Assembly: GCF_019084075.1 (NCBI RefSeq)
Contig: NZ_JAHREN010000001.1
Location: forward strand, 5,172,501 to 5,236,500
Source of the DNA: Siccirubricoccus sp. G192
GTDB lineage: Bacteria > Pseudomonadota > Alphaproteobacteria > Acetobacterales > Acetobacteraceae
Length of the DNA: 64,000 bases
Reading direction: 5' to 3'
Positions 52,429 to 61,736 of this stretch are shown piece after piece (the stretch's first letter is position 1; each line of letters begins with the position of its first letter). Both the position numbers and the translations under genes were made by a program. The notes under the pieces were generated by a model, which did no database searches, had not been told where the DNA came from, and saw only the letters and a list, made by a program, of their open reading frames with translations.

Positions 52429-52550
52429 TCGGCCTCTCTGCATTGTGGGGCGGCGGAGCGTGCCGGCATGTGCCGATCGATCACAATGCCGGGGACATGC
52501 CATTGCAGGATGCCTGCGGGAAGGCCGATCCGACGGCTAGCGCTAGATTC

Positions 52551-52586
52551 CTGCCGAACCTGTCCAGGTGCTGCCGAATCTGTCCA
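52551..52586. promoter_or_regulatory. Two direct repeats spaced 20 bp, probable AraC-type operator
   Basis: CTGCCGAACCTGTCCA (52551) and CTGCCGAATCTGTCCA (52571) are repeated in the same direction exactly 20 bp apart, which is two helical turns and the spacing expected for an AraC dimer. They lie in the 332-bp gap between the toxin operon and the divergent AraC gene. A similar pair precedes the second AraC gene (60088). Confidence 0.7.
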
Positions 52587-52760
52587 CGATCCGCCCGTAC
52601 GTCGGATCCACGCAGGCGTCTCCGCGCTCACGCAACTGGCCGAGCCTGCAACGCGAAGCGCTTGGTTGGCGATGCCCCGACGCCGTGCAAGGCTCGCCCG
52701 TCAGTTGAGACCGGTGGGGAGAATGCCGCAGTGCGATCAGACGCGAACGCTATCGATCCG

Positions 52761-53788
52761 ATGGCGCTCAAGATGTTCGACGTCATAGCGACCAGCGATT
52801 GCAACATGCTGGACGGCACAACGCGCATAGTCGAGCGCGTCGCACGCCCCAGAACCAGTTATGCCTACCAGGTGCAGGACCGGGCGCTATGGCGGACGAA
52901 CTTCGACCGGCCAATCTTCACCCTAGCCACCCGCAGCGCCGGCTCGGTCATCGCCGGTCACGCGGAAAGCCGTTTTGCAACCGAGGTGACGATGGACGGC
53001 GAGGAAAGCGGCCTGTTCTGCTTCACCATACTGCGGCACGGCAGGATAGCACTTCGCAACGGGCGAGACGAGACCATTGCGATGCCGGGTTGTGGCCTCG
53101 CCTTCCGCCCGGGAGCTGATGTCCGGCTGCTGACCAGCGACGGCAATGCGCGCACCAACGTCTTCATCGACGCAGCCGAGGTCGAGGCCGCGCTCGAGCG
53201 TCTCCTGGACCAGCACCTTCCGCAGCCGCTGAAATTCAGGCCAGGGCTGGATTGGAGCGGTGGGCTCGCTTCCAGCCTGAAGCGCCAGTTGGAGTTCCTG
53301 ATGCTGGAGTTCCAGCGACCCGACGGCATCGCCGACAACGCGCTAGCCCTGGCATCGATGACCGACCTGCTGATCGCGCTAATGCTGGCGGGCGCTACGC
53401 ACAACTACACCGGCGAGATCGAGCGGCGCGGAACGCAGCGTAGCCGGGGGACGGCGGTTCCGGCCTATGTCCGCCGGGCCGAGGCCTTCATGGCCGCGCA
53501 CTGCCAGGAGCCAATTCCGGAATTCCCCAGGTCGCTATTGCTGCAGGGTGCAGCACCAGGACCCTCAGCGAGGCGTTCCAGAAGTTTCGCGGCAAGACCC
53601 CTTTGCAGGGGCTGCATGAAATTCGGCTGGAACAGGCCAGGCGCGCGCTGGCAACCGGGGGCGATGCTGCCTCGTTGGCCCAGGTGGCGCGCCACTGCGG
53701 CTTCACCAACTCCGGTCGCTTCAAGGCCGCCTACCAACAGCTGTTCGGACAAACGCCCTCGGAGACGCTTTCGCACAAGTCGCCTTGA
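52761..53788 (+). pseudogene. AraC-family regulator (AraC-1), frameshifted before the DNA-binding domain
   Basis: The N-terminal sensor domain (RTSYAYQVQDRALWRTNFDR, SRFATEVTMDGEESGLFCF) is paralogous to AraC-2 at 60186. The first part of the helix-turn-helix domain is in frame, then at about 53526 one base is missing. The rest (VAIAAGCSTRTLSEAFQKFR, then CGFTNSGRFKAAYQQLFGQT) continues in another frame to 53788. The 1028-bp length is one short of a multiple of three. It is divergent from the toxin operon and would be its natural regulator. Confidence 0.82.
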
Positions 53789-54442
53789 GCCTGAGCCCAA
53801 TGTCGTCGATCCCCCGACGGTCATGCCGGCTGAATTCATTTGTCACGTGAGCGCCCCACGCGGGTGGAGACAGATGTCATCGGGTCCAAGCTGTCTCAGA
53901 AGCTGACCGCAACGTTTGGGTGCAGCGTGTCTTTGACTTGGTCCAGCCTGGCGGGGAACAGCGCACACCGACCTTCGAACCGCGAAGATACCACGCAACC
54001 CTACCTCGAGGGCAACGACAAATCGAATCCCGGTGCACTCCCTCCGGCACAAAGCCCGATATTGCCGTGGCCACCATTTGCTTACGCCAGGTGTAGAACT
54101 GGCCCGCGCTGACGCCGTGGCGGTCCGCCACCGTCTGGACGACCACCCCAGGCTCCAGCGTCTCTCGGACCATCCGCAGCCGCCCCTCCGTCGACCAGTT
54201 TCGGCGCCGGACCTCCCGCACCCGAACCTCAACGCCGCGGGCCGCGTGAAGTTTGGAACCGCTCCTACCCCATCAACTCAACCCCGGTGCCGGCTGATGC
54301 TTACGATCACACTGGACTTGTGGACGACAAAGTTGTTACACATGCACGGGGGACCATTCCGCCGGACGCGAGTCCCGGGCTTGGCATCAAACCGCGTACG
54401 TCCGCCAGTATTCGTCGACACACCCGGACGGACCACACACGC
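53789..54442. other. Intergenic region with an IS66 remnant
   Basis: This 654-bp stretch has no complete gene. Its only recognisable content is the reverse-strand IS66 TnpA fragment at 54041-54221. The last 200 bp, less GC-rich, probably hold the promoter of the binding-protein gene. Confidence 0.5.
54041..54221 (-). pseudogene. IS66-family TnpA fragment
   Basis: The first 58 residues (RRRNWSTEGRLRMVRETLEP, then ADRHGVSAGQFYTWRKQM) match the helix-turn-helix accessory protein TnpA of IS66 elements. No tnpB or tnpC follows, so it is a relic of a third IS66-like element, different from the two others in the window. Confidence 0.72.
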
Positions 54443-56038
54443 ATGAATCGCCGCAGGCTTTTGACAGCCGCCGCCACCACCGCCGTTCTGGCCGCACCGG
54501 CCCTGAGCCAAGCCCAGCGTGGCACTGACCCGAGGGTGCTGCGCTTCGTCCCACAGGCCGATCTCACCGCGCTCGACCCGATCTGGACGACCTCCACGGT
54601 AACCCACAATCACGCACTCGCTGTCTATGACACGCTCTACTCGATAGACAGCCGCTTCCGCCCGCGGCCCCAGATGGCGGAGGGTCACACCGTTTCCGAT
54701 GACGGACTTACTTGGCGCATCCGGCTGCGGGAAGGCCTGCGCTTCCACGATGGCGAACCGGTCCGCGCCCAGGACTGCGCGGCAAGCCTCTCGCGCTGGG
54801 CACGACGCGACGGCCTCGGTCAAATCCTCAATGCACGCGTGGAGCGCTGGGGTGCGGCGGATGACAGCGTCATCGAGATCCGCCTCACGCGCCCATTCCC
54901 CGCCATGCTCGACGCCCTGGGAAAGAGTTTCCCCCAGGTCCCCTTCATGATGCCGGAGCGCATCGCCCGCATGGATCCGAACACGCAGATCACCGAGGTG
55001 GTCGGCAGCGGCCCCTACCGTTTCCTGCGCGACGAGTTCGTCTCCGGCAGCCGCGTCGTCTACGCGAAGTTCAACCGCTACGTGCCGCGTTCTGAGCAGT
55101 CCGAATGGGGCACCGGCGGCAAGGTGGCGCATTTCGAGCGGATAGAGTGGCGCATCATTCCCGATGCAGCGACCGTAGCCGCCGCCCTGCAGACGGGTGA
55201 GGTGGACTGGTGGGAGCAGCCGCCCCCCGATCTGATGCCCGCGCTTGCAGGCCACCGCGGAATCCAGACGCTTGTCACGGACCCCATCGGCCACATGGCA
55301 TTCCTTCGCTTCAATCACCTCCATGCGCCCTTCAACGACCTGCGCGCGCGACAAGCAGTGGCAGCCGCGCTGAGCCAGGAGGACTACATGCAGGCGATCA
55401 ACGGCCCAGACCGGTCGTTATGGGAGACCTGCTTCTCGCTGTTTCCCTGCGGCACCGACCACGCGACCTCCGCCGGCGCCGAGCTCATGCAAGGACCGCG
55501 CGACCTTGCCCGGGCGCGCGCCATGATTGCCGAGGCAGGGCTGGCGGGCACGCATACGGTGGTGATCAACCCGACAGACGTCGCCGTCATCCGCCCGATG
55601 GGCGAGATCACCGCCGACGTGCTGCGCCGTCTGGGGCTTAACGTGGAACTCGCCGCCAGCGACTGGGGCACCGTCGTCCAGCGCCGCGCGAGCCGCGAGC
55701 CGCCCGGGCGCGGCGGTTGGAGCGTGTTCCACTCCTTCGGTCAGGCCGGGAACTTTGTGAACCCGGCCGTGAACGTGCTGACACGCGGCCAAGGTGCCAA
55801 CGGCTGGCCCGGCTGGTACGCGAGCGCGGAGGTCGAAAGGCTGACGAACGAGTGGCTCGACGCGCCAACCCCCCAAGCGCGGCGGGTGATCGCGAACGAG
55901 ATCGGGCGCGTGGCGAACAGCGATGTCGCAACGATTCCGCTTGGGCGCTTCTTCAGCCATACGGCCTTCCGTCGAACGCTTGAGGGCGTGCTGCCGGGCA
56001 CGTCGCCCTATTTCTGGAACGTCCGCCGGAACGCCTGA
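54443..56038 (+). CDS. Peptide/nickel-type ABC transporter substrate-binding protein (family 5)
   Basis: This 531-residue periplasmic binding protein has a twin-Arg-type signal (MNRRRLLTAAATTAVLAAPA). It shows the family-5 pattern LTALDPIWTTS, GLTWRIRLREGLRFHDGEPV and GSGPYRF. Substrates are usually oligopeptides or similar. No permease or ATPase genes are near, because IS66 copies occupy the downstream region, so it is either an orphan or separated from its operon. I chose ATG 54443; the open frame extends upstream without a signal peptide. Confidence 0.92.
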   Translation: MNRRRLLTAAATTAVLAAPALSQAQRGTDPRVLRFVPQADLTALDPIWTTSTVTHNHALAVYDTLYSIDSRFRPRPQMAEGHTVSDDGLTWRIRLREGLRFHDGEPVRAQDCAASLSRWARRDGLGQILNARVERWGAADDSVIEIRLTRPFPAMLDALGKSFPQVPFMMPERIARMDPNTQITEVVGSGPYRFLRDEFVSGSRVVYAKFNRYVPRSEQSEWGTGGKVAHFERIEWRIIPDAATVAAALQTGEVDWWEQPPPDLMPALAGHRGIQTLVTDPIGHMAFLRFNHLHAPFNDLRARQAVAAALSQEDYMQAINGPDRSLWETCFSLFPCGTDHATSAGAELMQGPRDLARARAMIAEAGLAGTHTVVINPTDVAVIRPMGEITADVLRRLGLNVELAASDWGTVVQRRASREPPGRGGWSVFHSFGQAGNFVNPAVNVLTRGQGANGWPGWYASAEVERLTNEWLDAPTPQARRVIANEIGRVANSDVATIPLGRFFSHTAFRRTLEGVLPGTSPYFWNVRRNA

Positions 56039-56255
56039 CGCGCCGGCCCTTCGTCGGCGCCATCGGCAGCCTGAGCGAGGCTGGCGTCGCCCCTCGTCGC
56101 GATGATACGGGACAGCGTGACCGGCGTGTTCAATCTGCGCCACTCATCCGACCCGGGTGAGCGATGTGCCGTAAGCGGCCGTTTGAGGCCCGTCTTCCCG
56201 CGATGTGGGTGAATGTGCTGGGTCAGTCTGGAGCAGCAGGCTTCCGGGTGACGTT

Positions 56256-56678
56256 ATGGATAGCGTTAAGGACGACGCGAAGGGTGTCGGTTATCGGCGG
56301 GTCGAAGTTCTGACGGGGCCTGGCCGGCGGCGGAGTTGGTCTGACGACGAGAAAGCGAGGATCGTCGCTGAGACGGCGGAGTCCGGCGCGAAGGTGACCG
56401 AGGTTGCCCGTCGTTGGCAGGTAAGCCCGCAGCAGGTCTTCGATTGGCGCCGGCAAGCGCGTCGTGCGCTGGCGGAGGCCACTGCGCCGGTGACACCGAG
56501 CTTCGTGCCGGTCGTCTCCGGACCACCGGCCCCAACTCTTGAAGCGGGGGGTGCAACGGTGCGCCAGGCGCCCTCGATCGAGTTGCAGCTGGCCGGCGTG
56601 GTGCTGCGCATTGCGCCTGACACCGATGAGGCTCTGCTGACGACGGTGCTGCGCGCGATCCGGGCCTCGGCGGCATGA
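56256..56678 (+). CDS. tnpA: IS66-family accessory protein TnpA
   Basis: This 140-residue protein has the helix-turn-helix RSWSDDEKARIVAETAESGA and VARRWQVSPQQVFDWRRQAR, then a low-complexity linker and the conserved C-terminal LQLAGVVLRIAPDTDEALL. I chose ATG 56256. Its stop overlaps tnpB by four bases. Confidence 0.92.
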   Translation: MDSVKDDAKGVGYRRVEVLTGPGRRRSWSDDEKARIVAETAESGAKVTEVARRWQVSPQQVFDWRRQARRALAEATAPVTPSFVPVVSGPPAPTLEAGGATVRQAPSIELQLAGVVLRIAPDTDEALLTTVLRAIRASAA

Positions 56679-57031
56679 TCGCGCTGCCGGCCGGTGTGCG
56701 GATCCTGCTGGCGAGCAAGCCGGTGGATTTCCGGAAGGGCGCCCACTCCCTGGCAGCGCTGGCAGCCGCGGAACTCGGCACCGATCCATTCTCGGGCGTG
56801 GTGCTGGTGTTCCGCTCGAAGCGATCCGACCGGGTGAAGATCCTGACCTGGGATGACAGCGGCCTGGTGCTGATCTGGAAGCAGCTGGAGGCAAACACCT
56901 TTCGCTGGCCGCCGATCGTGGATGGCACGCTGCGCCTGACCGCGGTCGAGTTCGCCGCGCTGTTCTCCGGGATCGATTGGCGACGCGTGCAGGCGACACG
57001 GGAGATTCCCAAACCGAGCGTGCCCGCATAG
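56675..57031 (+). CDS. tnpB: IS66-family accessory protein TnpB
   Basis: This 118-residue protein is the standard IS66 Orf2: PAGVRILLASKPVDFRKGAH, DPFSGVVLVFRSKRSDRVKI and FSGIDWRRV. It is required together with TnpA for IS66 transposition. Confidence 0.95.
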   Translation: MIALPAGVRILLASKPVDFRKGAHSLAALAAAELGTDPFSGVVLVFRSKRSDRVKILTWDDSGLVLIWKQLEANTFRWPPIVDGTLRLTAVEFAALFSGIDWRRVQATREIPKPSVPA

Positions 57032-57044
57032 AATCGGCGGTACG

Positions 57045-58640
57045 ATGCGCGCCGCGGACAACGACACGCCGACACTGCCGGAGGATCCCGCAGCACTGCG
57101 CGCGCTGCTGGTCGAGACACGGGTGCTGGTCGACACGCTGACTGCCGAGCGCAACACGCTGTCATCCAGATGCGGCAGCGTGACCGCCGAACGCGACGCG
57201 CTGGTCGAGCGGAACGAGCGTCTCCGCCACCTGCTGCTGAAGCTGCAGCGCCGGCAGTTCGGGCGGAAGTCGGAGCAGCTGACCGACGAGCAACTGCAGT
57301 TCGCCTTCGAGGAGATCGAGGCGACGCTGGCCGAGAATGCCGCGGAGGCGGGCAAGCAGTCGCCGGCGACCCGCGAGCAGCAGAAGCAGCGCCGCCGGGC
57401 CGGCCGCGGCCGCCTGCCCGCGCACCTGCCGGAGATCGAGCAGGTGCTGGCGCCGGAGGCGACGACCTGCCCCTGCTGCCAGGGCCCGCTGGTCGAGATC
57501 GGCAGCGACACCGCCAGGCGGCTGGACGTGATCCCCGCCCAGTTCCGGGTCCTCGTGACCAGGCGCCCGAAGCTGGCCTGCAGGGCCTGTCCCGGCGTCG
57601 TGCTGCAGGCGCCAGCACCCGCCCGCCTGGTCGAGGGCGGCATGCCGACCGAGGCGACGGTCGCGCATGTCCTGGTGTCGCGCTACGCGGATCACCTGCC
57701 CCTGTATCGGCAGGCGCAGATCCTGGCGCGCCAGGGGATCGAGATCGGCCGCGCGGTGCTTGCCGACTGGCTCGGCACGGCAGCCCGCGAGATCGCGCCC
57801 GTGGCGCGACGTATGCACGAGCTCCTGCAGACCTCGCCACGCCTGTTTGCGGACGAGACCACGATGCCGGTGCTCGACCCGGGGCGCGGTCAGACGAAGA
57901 AGGGCTATGCCTGGGCAATCGCCCGCGATGACCGGCCCTGGGGCGGCACCGATCCACCGGCTGTCGTGTTCCACTACGCGCCAGGCCGCGGCGCCAAGCA
58001 TCCGAAGGCGCTGCTGGCCGATTACCAGGGCATCCTGCAATGCGATGGCTACGCCGCCTACAAGACGCTGGCCGCGGCCAAGGAGGGCATCACCCTCGCG
58101 TTCTGCTGGTCGCATGTACGAAGGGGGTTCATCGAGCTGGCCAAGGGCAACACCGCGCCGATCGCCACCGAGACGCTGCAGCGCATCGCCGCGCTCTACG
58201 CCATCGAGGCCGAAATCCGCGGCAAGCCGCCGGAGACCCGGCAGGCCGTCCGCCGGGCAAAGACCAAGCCACTGGTCGATGCGCTGTTCGCCTGGTTCGA
58301 GGACCAGCTCGCGCGCCTGCCCGGCGGCAGCCCGACCGCCAAGGCGATCCGCTATCCGCTGAACCACCGCGAGGGCCTGATCCAGTTCCTCGACGATGGC
58401 AGGATCGAGCTCGACACCAATGTGGTCGAGCGCGCCATCCGGCCCGTGTGCCTGAGCAGAAAGAACTCACTCTTTGCGTCCGGCGATGACGGCGGAACGC
58501 GGTGGTGCGCGGCAGCCTCGCTCGTCGAGACATGCAAACTGAATGGCGTCGACCCGCAGCGCTACTTCACCGACCTGCTTACCCGCCTGGTCAATGGCTG
58601 GCCCAACGACCGTATCGACGAGCTGATGCCCTGGTGCTAG
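57045..58640 (+). CDS. tnpC: IS66-family transposase TnpC
   Basis: This 531-residue DDE transposase appears intact. It has an N-terminal coiled coil, the zinc-finger-like CPCCQGPLVEIG with CRACPGVV, the DDE core (FADETTMPVLDPGRGQTKKG, LQCDGYAAYK, CWSHVRRGFIELA) and the C-terminal ELDTNVVERAIRPVCLSRKN. Confidence 0.95.
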   Translation: MRAADNDTPTLPEDPAALRALLVETRVLVDTLTAERNTLSSRCGSVTAERDALVERNERLRHLLLKLQRRQFGRKSEQLTDEQLQFAFEEIEATLAENAAEAGKQSPATREQQKQRRRAGRGRLPAHLPEIEQVLAPEATTCPCCQGPLVEIGSDTARRLDVIPAQFRVLVTRRPKLACRACPGVVLQAPAPARLVEGGMPTEATVAHVLVSRYADHLPLYRQAQILARQGIEIGRAVLADWLGTAAREIAPVARRMHELLQTSPRLFADETTMPVLDPGRGQTKKGYAWAIARDDRPWGGTDPPAVVFHYAPGRGAKHPKALLADYQGILQCDGYAAYKTLAAAKEGITLAFCWSHVRRGFIELAKGNTAPIATETLQRIAALYAIEAEIRGKPPETRQAVRRAKTKPLVDALFAWFEDQLARLPGGSPTAKAIRYPLNHREGLIQFLDDGRIELDTNVVERAIRPVCLSRKNSLFASGDDGGTRWCAAASLVETCKLNGVDPQRYFTDLLTRLVNGWPNDRIDELMPWC

Positions 58641-58756
58641 GCCGACTCGCAGGAGCCGCCCTCCTCAGCTGAGGGCGCCAAGGGTCCGTAGCCGCCGCTT
58701 ACAATGTGCCTGGCGCGGGTCCGCCGGCAGCTGGCCCAGCGGCGCTGACGCGTGCA

Positions 58757-59398
58757 TCAGCCCGAGAGCACCGGACGCAGCATTCCCAGCGCCATTGCTA
58801 CGAGCACGGCGGCGGAAACCATGCGGGCCAGCCTGTAGTGGAGCTGCATCAGCCGCCGCGCGGCGGGCCGTGCGAACAACGCGGCGATGACCGCGCAGCC
58901 GAGCAGCGCCAGCAGCGGCACCAGCGCCAACACCAGGGGCAGCGTCTTTGCGGCGCCCACGGGACCCAAGAACTGCGCGATGAAGAAGGCCGCCGTCGCG
59001 GGATTGCTGACAGCCACAAAGAAGCCGGTGACGAAGACGAACGTGCGATCGCGCGCGGACGGCGCCGGCGCATTCGGGTCGTGGCAGTCCACCGGTCTTG
59101 GTGCCACCGCTACCCGAAAAGCCACCATCAGCAGCAGCAGCGCACCGATCTTCCGCCCGGCGTGTTCCCAGCCGAGATCCTGGCCCAGTAGGTCGCTGGC
59201 CAGCGCCAGCGCTACGGCCAGTGCGCTGGCGCCTGCCGCGACGCCGGCGCAGAGCGGCAGCACGCCCAGGAAGCCGCGCAACGATGCGACAGAGCCAATG
59301 GCGAGCATGTTCGCTCCTGGCGCCGCCATGAGAGCAAGATATCCGAGCGCGAACCCGGCCAGCGCCGTAGTCGGGCCGAGCACCATGTCCGGCGGCAT
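58757..59398 (-). CDS. LysE/RhtB-family amino-acid exporter
   Basis: This 213-residue inner-membrane protein has about six hydrophobic segments and the LysE-type opening LAGFALGYLALMAAPGANML plus FVTGFFVAVSNPATAAFFIA. Such exporters remove excess amino acids or analogues. Its start overlaps the stop of the small 59398-59538 gene as TAATG. IS66 lies 55 bp downstream. Confidence 0.92.
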   Translation of the reverse strand: MPPDMVLGPTTALAGFALGYLALMAAPGANMLAIGSVASLRGFLGVLPLCAGVAAGASALAVALALASDLLGQDLGWEHAGRKIGALLLLMVAFRVAVAPRPVDCHDPNAPAPSARDRTFVFVTGFFVAVSNPATAAFFIAQFLGPVGAAKTLPLVLALVPLLALLGCAVIAALFARPAARRLMQLHYRLARMVSAAVLVAMALGMLRPVLSG

Positions 59399-59538
59399 TA
59401 CTGCCGCACCGCGTCCTGCCAGACGCCTGGCAGGAGCAGCGAATCTGCCATGTCAAGCGCAGCAATGACGGCGAACGGCAGCGCGTGCCCGGCGATGGGC
59501 GTCGGCACCGTGCCTTCCTTGATGATATCGGTCAGCAT
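59398..59538 (-). CDS. Small hypothetical protein coupled to LysE
   Basis: This 46-residue reading frame (MLTDIIKEGTVPTPIAGHAL, then DMADSLLLPGVW) ends exactly on the LysE start. It may be a real leader peptide or the surviving C-terminus of a longer lost gene. No family is recognised. Confidence 0.35.
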   Translation of the reverse strand: MLTDIIKEGTVPTPIAGHALPFAVIAALDMADSLLLPGVWQDAVRQ

Positions 59539-60185
59539 GCCACCTGCCGACCTCGATTTGGCGTCGCCAGACGGCGCCGCGCCAAGCCGGCCAGCGCCGC
59601 AGCAGGACTGTGCGCCACCCAGCCTGGATGGGGCTGTGTCGCTGGACAAGCACGGCACTGCCAAGGTGCCGAGGTTCGCGGCTAAGCTTTGCCCCGGTGC
59701 GAAAGATGTCATGGATTGTGACCCACGACGTTGGCACCCCTTGCGCGTTCGGCTCGGATGCCCGGCCTCGCAGGACGCAGCATTGCCCGCGCGGCGTGCA
59801 CAAGCCTGCCCAGGAGTGCTCGGCTTTCCGCAGCCCTGTGGCCGTGGGCCGCGGCTTGCACACTCAAGGGATCGCCGTGCAGGGCTGCCATGCGAACGCG
59901 TGCCTGCACGACTTCCAACGCGGCCGCGCAGGCGGGTTCAGGCATTGAGCTGGCCGGGGAGTTGGCAGCTGAGCCGATGAATGGTTTTTGGTTGGCTTCG
60001 TACATGGCTGGCGTGTTCCAGTGACCAGCCTTATTTGCACGCCCGGACACCGGGATGAGACCCAAAGCATGGCCCGGACCCGGTTTCCTGCCGGAAGTGT
60101 CCTATCGCTGCCGGATCGGTCTATGTTGCTTCTTCAGCAAGGGCTGGTGCGCGAACGTGCCCGCGCCTTAAGGGATAGTGCAGCC
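59539..60185. other. Intergenic region upstream of AraC-2
   Basis: In this 647-bp stretch the open frames on both strands lack start signals or motifs. I see only the spaced repeats at 60088-60122 near the AraC-2 start. Confidence 0.45.
60088..60122. promoter_or_regulatory. Two direct repeats spaced 20 bp upstream of AraC-2
   Basis: CTGCCGGAAGTGTCC (60088) and CTGCCGGATCGGTCT (60108) are 20 bp apart, like the pair at 52551. They lie about 65-100 bases before the AraC-2 start and probably mark its self-binding site. Confidence 0.6.
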
Positions 60186-61226
60186 ATGCCATTGCCCGCA
60201 CCGCCGTCCTACTTCGACAGGCTGACGACGTTCAACGTCGTTCGCGCGAATGATGCGTCGGAACTCGATAGCCGTTCGCGCTTGAGCAGTCGCTTTTCGG
60301 GACCGGCCAGTCCCTACCGGTTCCATTTGCTCGATCATGCGCTTCTGCGACAGCGCTTCGACAATCCGATCTTTTCCCTCGCTGTCCGCGGCGCGGGCGC
60401 CATCGTGGCCACCTACGTCGATAGCCGCTTCGCGACGGAAACGGCGATTCAAGGTGAAAGTGACCTCTTCTGCTTCACCACACCGCTTCAGGGCAAGATG
60501 ACATTGATCAGGCAGGGCGAGATGGCGACGGGAACGGATTCCCAAGGCCTCGTCTACCGTTTCAGTCCCGACATGCGAATGGTGACCAGTGACGAGAGCG
60601 TGCGAACCAACGTGTTCGTCCAAGTTGCGAAGTTGGAGGAGGCGCTGGAGCACATGCTCGACAAGCGCCTCCTCAAGCCTCTCTGCTTTCGGTCAGCTTT
60701 GGATTGGAGTTCCGGGCTGACCGCCAGTCTGAAGTACCAGCTCGACTTCATCCGCTCTGAGTTCGAGCGACCGGGCGGGGTCGCCGACAACGCCGTCGCA
60801 CTCGCCTCCACAACCGATCTGCTGATGGCGCTGATCCTGCGCGGTGCAGCCCACAACCACTCCGATCAGCTGGACGTCGGGCCGGCCAGCGCGGTGCCAG
60901 TCTATGTCCGACGCGCGGAGGAGTTCATGCGCGTGCATTGCGCGAGCCCGATCCACCTTTCCGACATCGCCGCTGCAGCGGGATGCAGCGTCCGAACTCT
61001 CGGCTCCGCGTTCCAGCGGTTCCGCGGCCGGACGCCACTGGCAGCCTTGCATGCGTGCCGGCTCGAGCAGGTGCATGCCGAGCTGTGCCGCAACGCGGGC
61101 GCGACCCCAATCGGGGCTGTCGCACGCCGCTACGGGTTCACCAACGCATCCCGGTTCGGCATCGCGTTTCGTCGTCGTTTCGGCGAATCGCCGCTGGACA
61201 CGGTGCGGCGCGCGTTGCGATCCTAG
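60186..61226 (+). CDS. AraC-family transcriptional regulator (AraC-2)
   Basis: This 346-residue protein has an AraC-binding-like sensor domain (RFATETAIQGESDLFCFTTP) and two C-terminal helix-turn-helix motifs (LSDIAAAAGCSVRTLGSAFQ and GAVARRYGFTNASRFGIAFR). I chose ATG 60186, which has AAGGGA about ten bases upstream; earlier starts would run through the spaced repeats. It is an intact paralogue of AraC-1. Confidence 0.9.
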   Translation: MPLPAPPSYFDRLTTFNVVRANDASELDSRSRLSSRFSGPASPYRFHLLDHALLRQRFDNPIFSLAVRGAGAIVATYVDSRFATETAIQGESDLFCFTTPLQGKMTLIRQGEMATGTDSQGLVYRFSPDMRMVTSDESVRTNVFVQVAKLEEALEHMLDKRLLKPLCFRSALDWSSGLTASLKYQLDFIRSEFERPGGVADNAVALASTTDLLMALILRGAAHNHSDQLDVGPASAVPVYVRRAEEFMRVHCASPIHLSDIAAAAGCSVRTLGSAFQRFRGRTPLAALHACRLEQVHAELCRNAGATPIGAVARRYGFTNASRFGIAFRRRFGESPLDTVRRALRS

Positions 61227-61274
61227 CTTCCGCCGTACACCGCCGATCCGGCCGGACGTCCGCGTAGCCGCGCC

Positions 61275-61694
61275 TCACAGCAGTATGCCCACGCCGGCGG
61301 CAAACAGCATGACATTCACCAGGCGCGCGAAGTGGCGGTCCGACAGCAGTCCATGCAGTTGCAACCCGCACAGTGTGCCGAATAACGCAGGCCCGGTGAC
61401 CAGCAACAATGAGGGTTCGAAGCCCGCCATCTGCGCGCGCGCGGGCGCCAGCATGTGCAGCAGCGGCAACGCCGCCATCTGCATGACCAGGATATAGGGC
61501 TGGGTGATGTTCCAAAGGCCCACGCGCCCCATGCCGCGCCAGCCGCACCAGGCTACGAGCGGCCCTGCCGGAAACCCAGCGATACCCCCGGTGATGCCGC
61601 CAGCCGCACCAACCATCACCTGGGTCCAGCGTGATGGCGTGACGGCCTGGGCGGCGTGCGGGCGCCACATCATCCATCCGGCATGCGCAACCAT
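61275..61694 (-). pseudogene. TauE/SafE-family permease, N-terminal half lost to IS66
   Basis: The remaining 139 residues contain the second TauE/SafE repeat (GAAGGITGGIAGFPAGPLVA, then NITQPYILVMQMAAL and a C-terminal hydrophobic segment). These transporters move sulfonates, sulfite or other organic anions. The gene is cut at 61695 by the IS66 end, so it cannot make the full protein. Confidence 0.85.
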
Positions 61695-61736
61695 CGTAAG
61701 CGCGGCGACGAGGCCCGTGTGGCTCGCGTTTGACGG

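Larger units (their letters stand above)
56171..58702 (+). mobile_element. IS66-family element, complete
   Basis: This 2532-bp element runs from GTAAGCGGCCG at 56171 to the inverse CGGCCGCCGCTTAC-like end at 58702. It carries tnpA, tnpB and tnpC in one operon. Flanks GATGTGCC and AATGTGCC (56163-56170 and 58703-58710) are an 8-bp target duplication with one mismatch, the size expected for IS66. Confidence 0.9.

Noticed and set aside
59709-60065. 118-codon minus-strand frame upstream of AraC-2
   Set aside because: No ribosome-binding site, motif or conserved pattern; overlaps another open frame equally lacking support.
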